Assembly (NCBI RefSeq): GCF_000521485.1
Contig: NZ_BAVS01000022.1
Coordinates: forward strand, 1-51,123
DNA: 51,123 nucleotides
DNA from: Gracilibacillus boraciitolerans JCM 21714
GTDB lineage: Bacteria > Bacillota > Bacilli > Bacillales > Amphibacillaceae
Direction of reading: 5' to 3'
Part shown: piece after piece, positions 7,997 to 18,645 of the stretch
Layout: each line of letters starts with the position of its first letter
Position numbering within the stretch: position 1 is the stretch's first letter
The notes under the pieces: generated by a model
Database searches by the model: none
Told to the model about the DNA's origin: nothing
Seen by the model: only the letters and a program-made list of their open reading frames with translations
Translations under genes and position numbers: made by a program

Positions 7997-9010
7997 ATGA
8001 ATCGCACATTTATAATATATGCCATATTAATTTCTTTATTTATAACGACTTTAGGATTCTTTTTTTATTTTTATCAACAAGTACAGATATTTGACAAGAA
8101 ATTGGAAGAAACAAATTCTTCTGAGACACGCTCATCAAAACATCATTTTGTTTTAATTGGTGAGGAGATGGGTCACGATTATTGGCGTTTAGTTGGAGAA
8201 GGTGCAAAAAAAGCCGAATCAAGATATGATGTTGTTGTGCAATATGAGGGGGGGCCTAAGCGTTCCAATCCAGATGAACAACTAAAACTATTTGATATGG
8301 CTATTAAATCTAAAGTGGATGGGATTATCATACAAGCTCTAAATGACGAATTTACGCCAATGATTAATAAGGCTGTAAAAAAGGGTATTCCGGTAATAAC
8401 AATTGATACGGATGCTCCAGAAAGCATGCGTAGCACCTATATTGGAACTGATAATTACAAAGCTGGTCAGATGGCAGGGCAAGCGTTGATTGAAGATACT
8501 GATGGAAAGGCTATTATCGGTATTGTTACCGGTGGAATGGATAAGGACAATCATCAGCACCAGCTAAGACTAGAGGGATTTAAAGATACGATTGCCCAGG
8601 TTGAAGGAATTAAGATCGTAGCTATGGCCGAATCAAATTTGAGCAGAGTCAAAGCAGAGGAAAAAGCCTACGAAATGTTAACCGAACATGATGATATAAC
8701 AGCATTTTATGGAACGAGCTCATTGGATGGTATGGGCATAGTAGCTGCAGCCAATAACTTAAATAAGAATGATTTATATGTAATGACCTTTGATACATTG
8801 ACTGAAAATATTCGATTATTGAAAAAAGGAAAAATAGATGCGATTGTCGGGCAGCAACCCTTTGAAATGGGAGAGAAAAGTATCGAGATTATGTTAGATC
8901 TGCTCACGGGGGGGAATTCCGTCCAAGATGTCTATCAAACAAATGTAACGATCATACGTACATCAGACTTACCTTTAAAGGGAAGCGAAAGGATGGGTCT
9001 GCTTGATTAA
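7997..9010 (+). CDS. Membrane-anchored type I periplasmic sugar-binding protein (sensor partner)
   Basis: The 337-residue protein has one N-terminal membrane segment (residues 5-27, no lipobox) and then a RbsB/LacI-type ligand-binding domain: HHFVLIGEEMGHDYW, VDGIIIQALN, IPVITIDTD, GTDNYKAGQMAGQAL. It should sit outside the membrane, anchored, binding a sugar or related ligand. The stop overlaps the start of the kinase gene by 8 nt, so the two are translationally coupled. By context it presents ligand to the kinase and is not a transporter component, as no permease is adjacent. G7 runs at 8248 and 8908 give YEGGPK and LTGGNS; relatives have YEGPK. The ligand is unknown. Confidence 0.85.
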   Translation: MNRTFIIYAILISLFITTLGFFFYFYQQVQIFDKKLEETNSSETRSSKHHFVLIGEEMGHDYWRLVGEGAKKAESRYDVVVQYEGGPKRSNPDEQLKLFDMAIKSKVDGIIIQALNDEFTPMINKAVKKGIPVITIDTDAPESMRSTYIGTDNYKAGQMAGQALIEDTDGKAIIGIVTGGMDKDNHQHQLRLEGFKDTIAQVEGIKIVAMAESNLSRVKAEEKAYEMLTEHDDITAFYGTSSLDGMGIVAAANNLNKNDLYVMTFDTLTENIRLLKKGKIDAIVGQQPFEMGEKSIEIMLDLLTGGNSVQDVYQTNVTIIRTSDLPLKGSERMGLLD

Positions 9011-10453
9011 AATTCGTACGAAGTTACTTATTTATTTTGCCACTATTCTATTGTTAATTGTTATTTCATTTTTGATTCGAGAACAAAGTAACCACGAAGT
9101 AAGGGAACTCTATCAGAAAAATGAGGAATATTTTTTTCTGCTAAATGAAATAACGAAACAAACAAATCAGACATTTCAATCGTTGCAATTCTTTGTGCAT
9201 GAACCCTTTGCGGAAAACTTAAGGTTATATAACGAAGATAGAGAAAATCTTCGAGTACTTGAAGGGAAACTTGATGCTAGAGAAAGCGGTGGAATTAACG
9301 AGGAAAATTTCCTGAATATAATTTCTGATTTTCTTGGAGAAACTGATCAAACGATAGAAGGCGTAAACAAACGGAATATTAAACAATACTCCGCGTCACT
9401 AGAAGAAGCAGAGGAAACTTCTGAATATATTGATGAGAAAGCACTTAATTTAATAGATGAAAGATTAACTAACTATCAACAGGTTGCTTTCCTTTTAGAC
9501 AAAAAAATTACATATACAAAAAATATGTGGACAATGATAATTTTTTCTATTATTATCCTAAGTATTTTGTTTGCACTATGGTTCGCTAATGGAATTAACA
9601 GAACGATTGAGCGTCTGACAAAGGCAGCACAGGAAATTTCTGCTGGACGTTATTCAGGCAAGGATGTTGTTGTTTCAACAAAAGATGAGTTTTGGTTTTT
9701 AATAAAGACATTTAATGAAATGAAAAAGAATATCCTGGAATCTGTTAATGATATAGAAGAAAAAGCTAGATTAGCTCAACTCCTAAAGGATATGGAGTTA
9801 AAAAGTTTACAAAATCAAATTAATCCCCCCCATTTCCTGTTTAACACTTTAAACATTATCGCTAAAAACGTCTTATATTGAAGGGGGCAGAACGAACGAG
9901 TGATATAATTGCATCTATTTCTGCGTTGCTTCGTTATAATATCGGTAATCTTGACCGCCAAACGACTTTAAAAAATGAAGTGGAAATTGTGCAGGAGTAC
10001 TTTTTTATTCAGAAGACACGTTTTCAAGAACGTGTGGAGTTTATTGAAAACATTGACCCTAGCTGTTTATCAATTCCACTTCCATGTCTTACGCTTCAGC
10101 CAATTATAGAGAACGCCTTTATACATGGGATTGAAGAAATGTCTATAGGCGCTAAAATTGAATTATTAATTTATAAAGAGAATGAAATTGTGTGTATCAA
10201 AGTAAAAGATAATGGGGGGGTAGGGATGGACCAGCAAACAATAGACCGATTGATGGATACAAGTGACGAAAAAGAAGTACACGCAGAGAAAAAAGGTTCA
10301 GGTCACTCTACTGGAATCGGCATGAAAAATGTGATTAAACGCTTAAAATTATTCGATAAAGCTAGTGAAGTTAACATCTTTTCAGAGCATGGAAAAGGTA
10401 CAACAGTGACGATTCGATTAAAAAATATAACTAGAAAGGGGGGGCATAATTAA
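9003..10453 (+). CDS. YesM/LytS-type sensor histidine kinase (frameshifted)
   Basis: Order: TM1 (about 8-24), extracytoplasmic region, TM2 (about 176-196), HAMP (about 197-250), His_kinase with QINPPHFLFN near residue 275, and HATPase with N-box PIIENAFIHG and DNGGVGMD. The kinase autophosphorylates on His and signals to the regulator encoded next. The frame breaks near 9876; one extra T gives YLKGAERTSD, as in relatives. The invariant motifs QINPHFLFN and DNGVGMD each carry an extra residue, caused by C7 at 9825-9831 and G7 at 10214-10220. Such insertions beside the phospho-acceptor His and in the ATP lid would be expected to inactivate the protein, so sequence errors are likelier. Start TTG at 9003; the stop overlaps the next ATG by 1 nt. 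Confidence 0.88.
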
Positions 10454-12087
10454 TGATAAAAGTGATGCTGGTGGACGATGAGCCAATTGAAAGAGAAGGG
10501 CTAAAGATGATACTTAGCAAAAATAGATCTAATTATCAAATTGTTGCCGATGCTCAGAATGGAAAAGAAGCTGTTGAATTTGCATTTACACACAAGCCAG
10601 ATTTAATATTTATGGATATCAAAATACCTGAATTTGATGGTATAGCTGCAATTAAGAAAATAACTCCTAAGCTTCCGGATACAAAGTTCATTATAGTATC
10701 AGCCTTTGATACGTTTGATTATGCCCGTCAGGCTATGAAATTTGGCATTAAAGAATATTTATTGAAACCCAGTAAAATTTCTGAAGTGTTGGAAGCCTTT
10801 GATCGAGTAGTTGATGAAATTGAAACAAAAAAACAAGAGATTATCAAAAGGAAGCAAATAAACCATCGTCTTGAAAGTGTTAGTTCCTTCGTAGAAATGG
10901 AATATATTGTTTCATTTATGATGGATCATGTTCATGAGTTCAACCAAAAGGAATGGGACGAATGGCTAGACCTCGATCATAAACAGGGATTTGTTTCAGT
11001 TTTTTCATTTGAATCAGACAAAAAGCATCCTAGTCGGGAAGAAAAAAGTCGTTGGTATCAAATTTTAAAGCGGTCATTTCAACAACAAAATTCTACAAGT
11101 CTTGTCGGCCCATTAACGGGGGGGTTCCAAGTACCTGTATTAACACTATTTAGCGATAATCAAGAACTAAATCGTGAAATGAGAGGGAATATTGTCCGGG
11201 CGATCATTCACCAAATTCAAAATAAGCTAGAGGATTGTCACGTAACTGTTGGAGTTGGAAGATCTGTAGCGGATGTAAATCTGTTTTCTGATTCCTATAA
11301 TGAAGCGATCTATGCTTTAGAATTAGTTTATAATCATCCAAGTGCTTCCTATATGGTATATAGTGATCAATTGAAACAAAAGCGTGCACAGTTAGTTCCT
11401 TTTGAAGTAGAGCGAGAACTGCTTACCACAATTAAGAAAGGTGATATCCAAAAAGGAATGCAAATGTTTGAATCCTATTTTTCATCGATTCAACAGGCTT
11501 CAGATTTTCGTGTAAGTGTGATTCAAAAGGCGATGGAGGATTTTTTTATCGTGTTAACTAGGGCGATGAAAGAGCTTGGATACAATGAAAATATTCAGAC
11601 GAATTTAGGACAATTTGACACATCAATACAAATCAAAGAAGTATCCAAGGCGTATCTAATAATGATCATCGAACGTATAGAAGAGTGGCGATCGAATGGT
11701 ATCCAGTCAATCCTATTACAAGCGAAGAACTATATGGATAAATATTATGATAGTTCCATTTCTTTAGGAGATGTTGCTCAGAAAGTAGGGATAAGTTCCT
11801 ATTATTTAAGTAAGTTATTCAAAGATACGTTTCAAATTACGTTTATCGATTACTTAACGAATACGCGATTACAAAAAGCAAAAGAGCTTTTATTAGATCA
11901 AGATATATCTTTAAAGGAAATAGCTATAATGATTGGCTATAAAGACCCCCCCAACTATTTTAGTCGGTATTTAAAAAAGCAAACGGAATTAACCCTAGTG
12001 AATATCGGACAAAATATTGTTAATGAGAAGACAGATGAATCTAAGACTTTAAAAAGAAATAGAAAAATCAATCAGGAGCACAACTGA
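10453..12087 (+). CDS. YesN-type response regulator (REC + AraC HTH)
   Basis: 544 residues: receiver domain (1-120) with the acidic pocket VDDE, phospho-acceptor Asp55 in FMDIKIPEFDG and Lys in YLLKPSK; a long linker/output-control region; and a C-terminal AraC-type double helix-turn-helix (about 425-520) with SLGDVAQKVGISSYYLSKLFK and ITFIDYLTNTRLQKAKELL (each quoted part is contiguous, and the two are adjacent). It is a cytoplasmic transcription activator paired with the kinase, and the downstream sugar porter at 12560 is the obvious candidate target. C7 at 11946-11952 gives GYKDPPNYFSR, where AraC proteins have KDPNYFSR. G7 at 11118 gives LTGGFQ. The 3' part beyond the HTH is unusually long and lysine-rich. 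Confidence 0.9.
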   Translation: MIKVMLVDDEPIEREGLKMILSKNRSNYQIVADAQNGKEAVEFAFTHKPDLIFMDIKIPEFDGIAAIKKITPKLPDTKFIIVSAFDTFDYARQAMKFGIKEYLLKPSKISEVLEAFDRVVDEIETKKQEIIKRKQINHRLESVSSFVEMEYIVSFMMDHVHEFNQKEWDEWLDLDHKQGFVSVFSFESDKKHPSREEKSRWYQILKRSFQQQNSTSLVGPLTGGFQVPVLTLFSDNQELNREMRGNIVRAIIHQIQNKLEDCHVTVGVGRSVADVNLFSDSYNEAIYALELVYNHPSASYMVYSDQLKQKRAQLVPFEVERELLTTIKKGDIQKGMQMFESYFSSIQQASDFRVSVIQKAMEDFFIVLTRAMKELGYNENIQTNLGQFDTSIQIKEVSKAYLIMIIERIEEWRSNGIQSILLQAKNYMDKYYDSSISLGDVAQKVGISSYYLSKLFKDTFQITFIDYLTNTRLQKAKELLLDQDISLKEIAIMIGYKDPPNYFSRYLKKQTELTLVNIGQNIVNEKTDESKTLKRNRKINQEHN

Positions 12088-12099
12088 TACTATAGAAAA

Positions 12100-12131
12100 A
12101 CGGCTGAAAGTATCCATAGCCATTTTTTTTT
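12100..12131 (+). terminator. Probable terminator after the two-component genes
   Basis: A weak stem (GGCT...AGCC, with additional partial pairing) is directly followed by a T-rich run of more than 10 nt. Confidence 0.5.
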
Positions 12132-12559
12132 TTGAATTTAATTGTGAAAAAGCAGAGAACTAAATGTTCTATTTTTTATTTTGAGCTAGGTTCCTAATTC
12201 CCACAGGAAGAAAGTGTAACTTTGCCAATTTGTAACTAAAAATGCGAAAAAGTTCTTTGAAAAATATAATTTTTACAAGATAGTCTAGATGATAACAAGA
12301 AATTGAAGATGAAAAGGCTATCAAGAATGCGATTGCATGATAATTTAGAAGTACTCATTAAGAACATTTGGTTTATACCAAAAAGTGAAAACGAAATCTT
12401 TTGGAGAAGGTGGTGGATTACAGGGAGATAGGAAAAAGTTACAGTAGGTTGTGGTAAGATAATCATTTTAAAATATAGCAACAATGTAAGCGTTATTAAG
12501 GAGAATTTCAACTAGAGAGGGGAGGAAAGAAAGAGAAATCTATCTCTTTCTAACATAAA
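12132..12559. other. Leader region of the sugar-porter gene
   Basis: About 430 nt without a gene. It carries the cre site (12485-12498), a GGGGAGG box (12519-12525) and an 8-bp hairpin (GAAAGAGA / TCTCTTTC, about 12531-12552) between that box and the ATG at 12560. No other ribosome binding site is visible next to the ATG. Confidence 0.5.
12485..12498 (+). promoter_or_regulatory. cre site (CcpA operator) upstream of the sugar porter
   Basis: TGTAAGCGTTATTA matches the consensus TGWAARCGYTWNCW at 13 of 14 positions and lies 62 nt before the ATG, so carbon catabolite control by CcpA is likely. Confidence 0.65.
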
Positions 12560-13969
12560 ATGAAGAAAAATAGTTTTTTTTACATTATTTTAGTCACATT
12601 GGTAGCAACACTTGGAGGGCTGTTATTTGGTTATGATACAGCTGTTATCTCTGGAGCGGAGGGTTCGCTTCAAACATATTTTACAGAAAGTCTAGGACTA
12701 AGTTCGCTTGTTCACGGTCTTACTGTATCTAGTGCTTTGATTGGTTGTATTATTGGTGGATTTGCATCCGGTTTCTTTTCATCAAAATTTGGTCGGAAAT
12801 ATTCGCTAGTATTAGCCGCGGTATTATTTTTGATTTCTGCCCTTGGATCAGCTTATCCGGAATTTTTATTCTTTACAAAAGGCGACCCAACTATTGCGCT
12901 ACTTATTACTTTTAATATATATCGAATTGTTGGGGGGTATTGGTGTTGGACTTGCATCAGCTGTTGTACCTATGTATATTGGTGAGATGGCACCCGCACA
13001 CATTAGAGGTAGATTAGTTTCATTAAATCAATTTGCAGTTATTTTTGGGATGTTAGTTGTTTATTTTGTGAACTGGGGGGGTATTGCGAGTGGACACTCG
13101 TTGGAGTGGCTAAATGATATTGGTTGGCGCTACATGTTCCTTTCAGAAGCAATACCTGCACTATTATTTCTAGGTCTATTATTTACCGTGCCGGAGACGC
13201 CACGTTATCTTGTTTTGAAAAAACAGGATGAGAAAGCAATGTCTATTCTATCAAAGATTTATGAAACTACAATGGCGAAGGCAACTATGTTTGAAATTAA
13301 AGAATCATTTGATAAGAATAAGTCAAATGCAACACTTTTTTCCTTTGGTAAAAAATTATTGTCATAGGTATTTTATTATCTGTCTTCCAACAATTTGTTG
13401 GGATCAATGTGGCACTCTACTATGCACCACGGATTTTTGAAAGCATGGGTACCGCAAAAGATGCTTCCATGTTCCAGACTATTATTATGGGCTTAGTGAA
13501 TGTAATATTTACACTTATTGCGATTTTTACAGTTGATAAATTTGGACGTAAGCCGTTATTGATTATTGGTTCGATTGGTATGACTATAGGTATGTTTGGC
13601 GTAGCTGGATTGGCTTACTCAAACATAATTGGTATTGGTACGTTAATCTTTATTATTATTTATACAGCATCATTCATGATGTCTTGGGGACCAGTCGTTT
13701 GGGTTCTTATTGCTGAAATCTTTCCTAATAAAATTAGAGGACAAGCTGTTGCAATTGCTGTAGCTGCACAATGGTCAGCAAACTATTTCATCTCTTCCAC
13801 GTATCCAGCTATGATGGAATTTAGCGGTGGAGTAACCTATACATTCTATGGTGTTATGAGTATACTGTCCGCGATCTTCATATGGAAATTTGTCCCTGAA
13901 ACAAAAGGCAGATCCTTAGAAGAACTTGAATATATTTTGGTTAAGTCAAGAAAAGTTAAAGCCTTATAA
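12560..13969 (+). CDS. Sugar porter family MFS transporter (twice frameshifted)
   Basis: About 470 residues, 12 TM segments. Signatures of the sugar porter family (XylE/AraE/GalP-like): GGLLFGYDTAVISGA near the start, GRKYSL, then RIVGGIGVGLASAVVPMYIGE across the first break, PETPRYLV in the central loop, FQQFVGINVALYYAP across the second, and VPETKGRSLEELE at the C-terminus. It imports a monosaccharide with protons. Breaks: G6 at 12932-12937 (5 G restores frame) and near 13338 (one more A restores GKKIIVIG). G7 at 13075 gives NWGGIAS. The cre site and the adjacent two-component system point to sugar-induced, glucose-repressed expression. Confidence 0.88.
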
Positions 13970-13975
13970 AAGGGA

Positions 13976-14003
13976 CAAGGGGACAGGCACTTTGCCTCCT
14001 TTG
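13976..14003 (+). terminator. Terminator-like hairpin of the GGGACAG family
   Basis: CAAGGGGACAGGC pairs imperfectly with GCCTCCTTTG around ACTTT, 7 nt after the sugar-porter stop. Confidence 0.5.
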
Positions 14004-14113
14004 ATTTAGCTTACAACGATTGGAAAATGGATGTAATCGATTATGAAATATTTTTTTATGTGAATGCGGATAGTACGATGGCAAATATATAGTAAGTCGC
14101 TATTAAACATATA

Positions 14114-14151
14114 AAAGGGATATGAACCAACTCAGGTTTGTATCCCTTTCT
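14114..14151. terminator. Hairpin related to the terminator at 544-577
   Basis: AAAGGGATATGAACC and GGTTTGTATCCCTTT pair around AACTCA. The sequence, not only the fold, resembles the 544-577 hairpin. Confidence 0.7.
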
Positions 14152-14330
14152 ATAATTGTGCCTGAAAAACTTCGTTAAGGCATAGTCTTACATTATCCAG
14201 TATAATAATCGACAAAATAAAACGAATTATTGCATTTTTTTACAAATTGTGGTTTTATATATAGTATAATAATACTAATAAAAGTATTACAGCTTTGTAT
14301 GTATTTATATTCTATCGAGGTGATTATTTT

Positions 14331-17320
14331 ATGAGTGGGAACCTTATTGGTCAAAATAATGTGGTATTTAATGAACGGATTTTTAACGATTTTTCAGACG
14401 GGGGGGTAGTCCTTATTAATGATGAGGAAAGAATAGTTTATGTAAATGTTGTAGCTGGACAACTATTTGGTTATGAGAATCCAATCGAATTAATTAATCA
14501 AACGATTTATTTGATATTTCCAAATTATACTAGAAATAAGAAAGCAAATCTTGGAATGAAGCTGAACAACACAAAGATGAATCTGCAAACCAAAATGCTA
14601 TCATGTACCATCAATGATAAGCAACACACACTAATCTTTCTTAAAAAAATAGATGAATTACATATATTCAGAAACTTTTTTAGAGAAATTTCCGATAAAA
14701 TGAGCGAATCCTTCTTGCAGGCAGTTGTGAAATTTTTAGTCCAGTCATTAGAAGTTGATGCTGCCATTGTTGGAAAAGTGGCGGGAAAAGACTTAGATAC
14801 TTTGGCTAGCTACAATCGTGATAAACAAAAAAAGAATATCTGCGAATATGTGCCCCCCCTAGAAATTTTACAAAGGCTGGAGGAGACAAAGCGTCCTGTC
14901 CATATAAATGATTTACAAGAAATAGCTATTGGCTCTCAAGAAATAGATCTGAAAAGCTATTTAGCAATACCAATGTTAAATACTCAGAACGAATTGTTTG
15001 GAGTTGTAGCTATTATTAATCAGCAATCCATGATAAACACGGAGCTTGCTTTAGAGATCATGTTTTCTCTTACCTATCGCATCCGGGCTGAAATTGATCG
15101 AATTAGAAATGATCAAATGATCAAAGAGAGTAAGCAAAGATATCAGGAAATCATCGAATCCACACAAGAAGCTATTTATATTTATACGGATGAACAAATT
15201 GTTTTTGCAAACGATAAAGGCATCAAGCTTTTGGGTGGAGCTAGCTTGATTGATTTAGTAGGAGTAGACCTCCTGCATTTTGCTCATCCGGATTTTCGGG
15301 ATATTTTTAAAGCTTTAATTCATCAAAGCAACGAAAGAAAAAGCGAATCCACTATTATTGAAGGGAAGATCATCGGATTAGACCATCGCGTGCATGATGT
15401 AGAGGTATTGATAACACCATATGAATCCTTGATCAATCAGAATACCTTACAAGTATCAGTGAAGGATGTAACTGAACGAAAGCAGGCGGAGAATTTTGAC
15501 TCGCAGCTACGTATACGAAAACAAAAGTCGGAGCTGTTGCAACTGATTAAAAATAAAGATATTAATAATGGCAAGCTAGATGAAGCATACAAGATAATTG
15601 CTGAATCAGCCTCGAATTCACTTGGAGTGGAACGTGTAACTATATGGTTGTATCAGCAAGATCCGTATCTCCTAGAATGTAAAGATCGTTTTGAATGGAG
15701 TAAAAACCTTCACCAGATAGTAAATCACATTGATTTAGAGGATAATCCGCATTATATGGTATCCATTGAAAAGGATTCCCTTATTACCGTTCACGATGTA
15801 TATAATGATATTATGAACAATAGCATGTATAAACCGTTTCTTGAACCGTCTATCAGTTCCTATATTGACGCACCAATCGAATAGATGGTAGAGTGATAGG
15901 AGTAGTCAGCTTTGAACACGTTGGGATGTCTAGGCAATGGACGTATGATGAACAAAGCTTCGCGTCATCGATTGCAGATCTTGTTGCTATGGCAATTGAA
16001 AAAGCAGAACGAAAAAGGATGGAAGCGCAGGTCGAACACTTAGCCTATTATGATCAACTAACAAAGCTCCCTAATCGAATATACCTATATCAGCAGCTTC
16101 AAGAAGTGTTAAAAGAGGCCAAACAGGATAATCGAGAATTTGTTGTCATGTTCTTTGATTTGGATCAGTTTAAACACATAAATGACAGCTTAGGTCATAC
16201 ATTTGGAGACCAGTTGCTGCTGGAAGTTGCGACCCGTATTAAAACCTCCATACGTGAAATTGATTTGTTTGCAAGAATGGGGGGAGATGAGTTTGTGCTT
16301 ATTCTTCCAAGAATTCGTCAAAAAGAGGATGCAGTACTAATAGCAGAACGAATTAACAATGCTTTTAAAGAGCCAATTAAGCTTGAAAATCAGGAGTTGT
16401 ATATTACTACAAGTATCGGTATTAGTGTCTATCCAAGTGATGGAGAGGATGAGGAATCTCTCATCAAAAATGCGGATAGTGCAATGTATGAAGCAAAAGG
16501 GAAAGGTAGAAATGCGTATGAGTTTTATTCTTCCTTCATGAGTGAACAAGCGGAGCAAAGACTATTGATGGAAACGAATTTAAATAAAGCATTAGATCGA
16601 AAGGAATTTATCTTATTCTATCAACCTATTATCGATTTGAATTCAAACAAAATGAGGGGGGGTGGAGAAGCATTAATAAGATGGAATCATCCAGAGTTAG
16701 GTTTACAGTCCCCAGCAAGTTTCATCTCATTAGCTGAAGAAACAGGACTAATCATCCCCCCCATAGGATACTGGGTGATTCAATCGGTCTGTGAGCAGAT
16801 TAAACTGTGGGAGAAGCAATATGATATGCATGATTTTCGAGTAGCTATTAATATATCAGTTGTTCAATTTGAAGACGAGAGGTTCGTGGAAAAAGTGAAG
16901 ACCATTTTAGAGGGAACGAATATTCAACCAAATTTATTGGAATTTGAAATCACGGAAAGCGTCATGCAGAATATGGAAACCTCTATTGCCGTATTAGGAG
17001 AATTACAAAAAGTGGGTATAAAAATATCCCTAGATGATTTTGGTACAGGATATTCATCCCTCAGTATTTTGAAGCACTTACCTATAAATAATATTAAGAT
17101 AGACAAAATATTTATAGATGACCTTCGCGCTGAAAATGATGAAACAATTGTACAGAACATCATTGACATGAGTCAAAACATGAACTTCAAAGTAGTTGCA
17201 GAAGGAATAGAGCATGAGGGACAATTAGATTTTTTAAAACACAATCACTGTGACTACGGTCAAGGGTACTTCTTTAATAGGCCTCAAGCTGTTAGCGATT
17301 TTGAGAAGAACTTTGGATAG
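14331..17320 (+). CDS. PAS/GAF/PAS/GAF-GGDEF-EAL c-di-GMP signalling protein (frameshifted)
   Basis: About 995 residues, no membrane segment. Order: short PAS (1-60), GAF (about 115-265), PAS (about 268-390), GAF (about 395-560), GGDEF (about 565-735, with ARMGGDEF near 648) and EAL (about 745-995, with GEALIRW near 780, ITESVMQN, DDFGTGYSSL and KIDKIF). Both domains keep catalytic signatures, so it may make and hydrolyse c-di-GMP. The frame breaks at 15884 (GAATAGAT should probably be GAAATAGAT, giving PIEIDGRVIG). C7 at 16756 gives IIPPIGYW, where the paralogue at 26030 has IIPIGKW; G7 at 16656 gives RGGGEAL. The ATG at 14331 follows GAGGTG. Its N-terminus is duplicated at 7698. Confidence 0.9.
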
Positions 17321-17470
17321 AGTGGTCTTTTTGACAAGATGACGAGTATCTTGTGTTGGGCTTATTCAGAACGATAGAAAAGAAAAGAAAAGAATATAAT
17401 TAAATTAATAAGCGTGGTACGTGGTAAGTCGAGTATTCACTTCTTCGTGCTAAGATAATGAAATTAACAA

Positions 17471-17497
17471 AGGACTTTCTAAAGAAAGTTCTTTTTT
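17471..17497 (+). terminator. Intrinsic terminator
   Basis: GGACTTTCT pairs with AGAAAGTTC around a short A loop and is followed by T6. It closes the GGDEF-EAL gene transcript about 150 nt after its stop. Confidence 0.75.
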
Positions 17498-17745
17498 GTG
17501 GTGAGGAAAGAAAGCATCACTGCATAGAATTACAGACTTCTTTCTTTTATTACTTATTTTCTATTCTCCAATATGGCAATCCTCACTTGAAGCAATACAA
17601 AAGGTAAAGGAAACTTTTGAACATAGGCTTTTTCATCCTCAGACTTTAATTTTAGTATTATTCGAGAGCAATTTCAGTCAAATAATAAGCAAGGATAATA
17701 AAGATTTATTGCTATAAAAACTGTTAATATTTCCATAAGCAAATA

Positions 17746-17759
17746 AGAAAACGTTTACA
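17746..17759 (+). promoter_or_regulatory. cre site upstream of the carbohydrate operon
   Basis: AGAAAACGTTTACA matches the cre consensus at 13 of 14 positions (first T replaced). It ends 15 nt before the operon's first ATG, a typical place for CcpA repression. Confidence 0.6.
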
Positions 17760-17774
17760 AAAAGGGTGGTTAAA

Positions 17775-18629
17775 ATGAAGTATTCTGTTTTTTCTGTAAT
17801 GGCACATGATAAGACGCCAGAAGAGTTAATTCCCATGTTAAAAGAAGTTGGATATCATGCTGTGGAATGGCGATTTAAAGAAACGCCTGAAGAAGTTAGA
17901 CAAGAGCCGACTAGTTTTTGGAGAAATAATTATTGTACGATAGATCCTGATATTTCAGATCAGGAAATTGAGGAAATTAAAAAAATGTCAGAACAATATG
18001 GAATTAAAACATTGAGTATAACGCCCTATTTACAAGACAATATCAAGGATACAGAGAAAGTATTAGCAGTCGCGCAAAAATTCAATGCTTCCTTTATCCG
18101 GTTAGGAGTTCCAAAGTATGACCGAAATGAGGACTTCAATCAACTATTTAAAAATGCGAAAGAATATTTGAAACAAGCAGAAAAGCTTTGCAAACAGTAT
18201 GGTGTAAAAGGATTAATAGAAACACATCACAACACGATTGTGGCCAGTGCATCTGCTGCTATTCGTTTATTAGATGGATTAGATCCACAACATGTTGGTG
18301 TACTTTACGATCCAGGTAATATGGTGCATGAGGGCTATGAAAATCATCTATTAGGCCTACAACTGTTAGGAGATTATGTAGCACATGTTCATATGAAAAA
18401 TGCCGCTTGGGTAATAGACGACAGCACTAAGAGTGACGAAGTAAATTGGCATGTTAATTGGGAATCCATTGAAAAAGGTATTGTTAATTGGGATCAGGTT
18501 ATCAAGGATCTATCAACTGTGGGTTATGATGGATATATTGGAATAGAGGATTTTAGTCAAGTAGATGACACCAAGAATACACTCATTCATAATTTTAATT
18601 GGTTACAAAAATGGACCGAAAATATATGA
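17775..18629 (+). CDS. Sugar phosphate isomerase/epimerase (TIM barrel)
   Basis: 284 residues of the xylose-isomerase-like/AP-endonuclease-2 TIM-barrel superfamily. Visible metal-binding positions of the fold: GLIETHHNT (Glu and His), VLYDPGNMVHEG (Asp), HVHMKN (His) and GIEDFS (Glu). Expected to act in the cytoplasm on a sugar or sugar derivative. ATG at 17775 has AAAGGGTGG 6 nt upstream; the earlier GTG at 17766 lies inside that site. First gene of the operon, followed after 16 nt by a second member of the same superfamily. The exact substrate cannot be read from sequence. Confidence 0.85.
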   Translation: MKYSVFSVMAHDKTPEELIPMLKEVGYHAVEWRFKETPEEVRQEPTSFWRNNYCTIDPDISDQEIEEIKKMSEQYGIKTLSITPYLQDNIKDTEKVLAVAQKFNASFIRLGVPKYDRNEDFNQLFKNAKEYLKQAEKLCKQYGVKGLIETHHNTIVASASAAIRLLDGLDPQHVGVLYDPGNMVHEGYENHLLGLQLLGDYVAHVHMKNAAWVIDDSTKSDEVNWHVNWESIEKGIVNWDQVIKDLSTVGYDGYIGIEDFSQVDDTKNTLIHNFNWLQKWTENI

Positions 18630-18645
18630 TCCATCTAAGGGGGGG

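Larger units (their letters stand above)
17321..17774. other. Spacer upstream of the carbohydrate operon
   Basis: 454 nt. It contains the terminator at 17471 and a cre site just before the first operon gene. I see no small gene. Confidence 0.5.
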
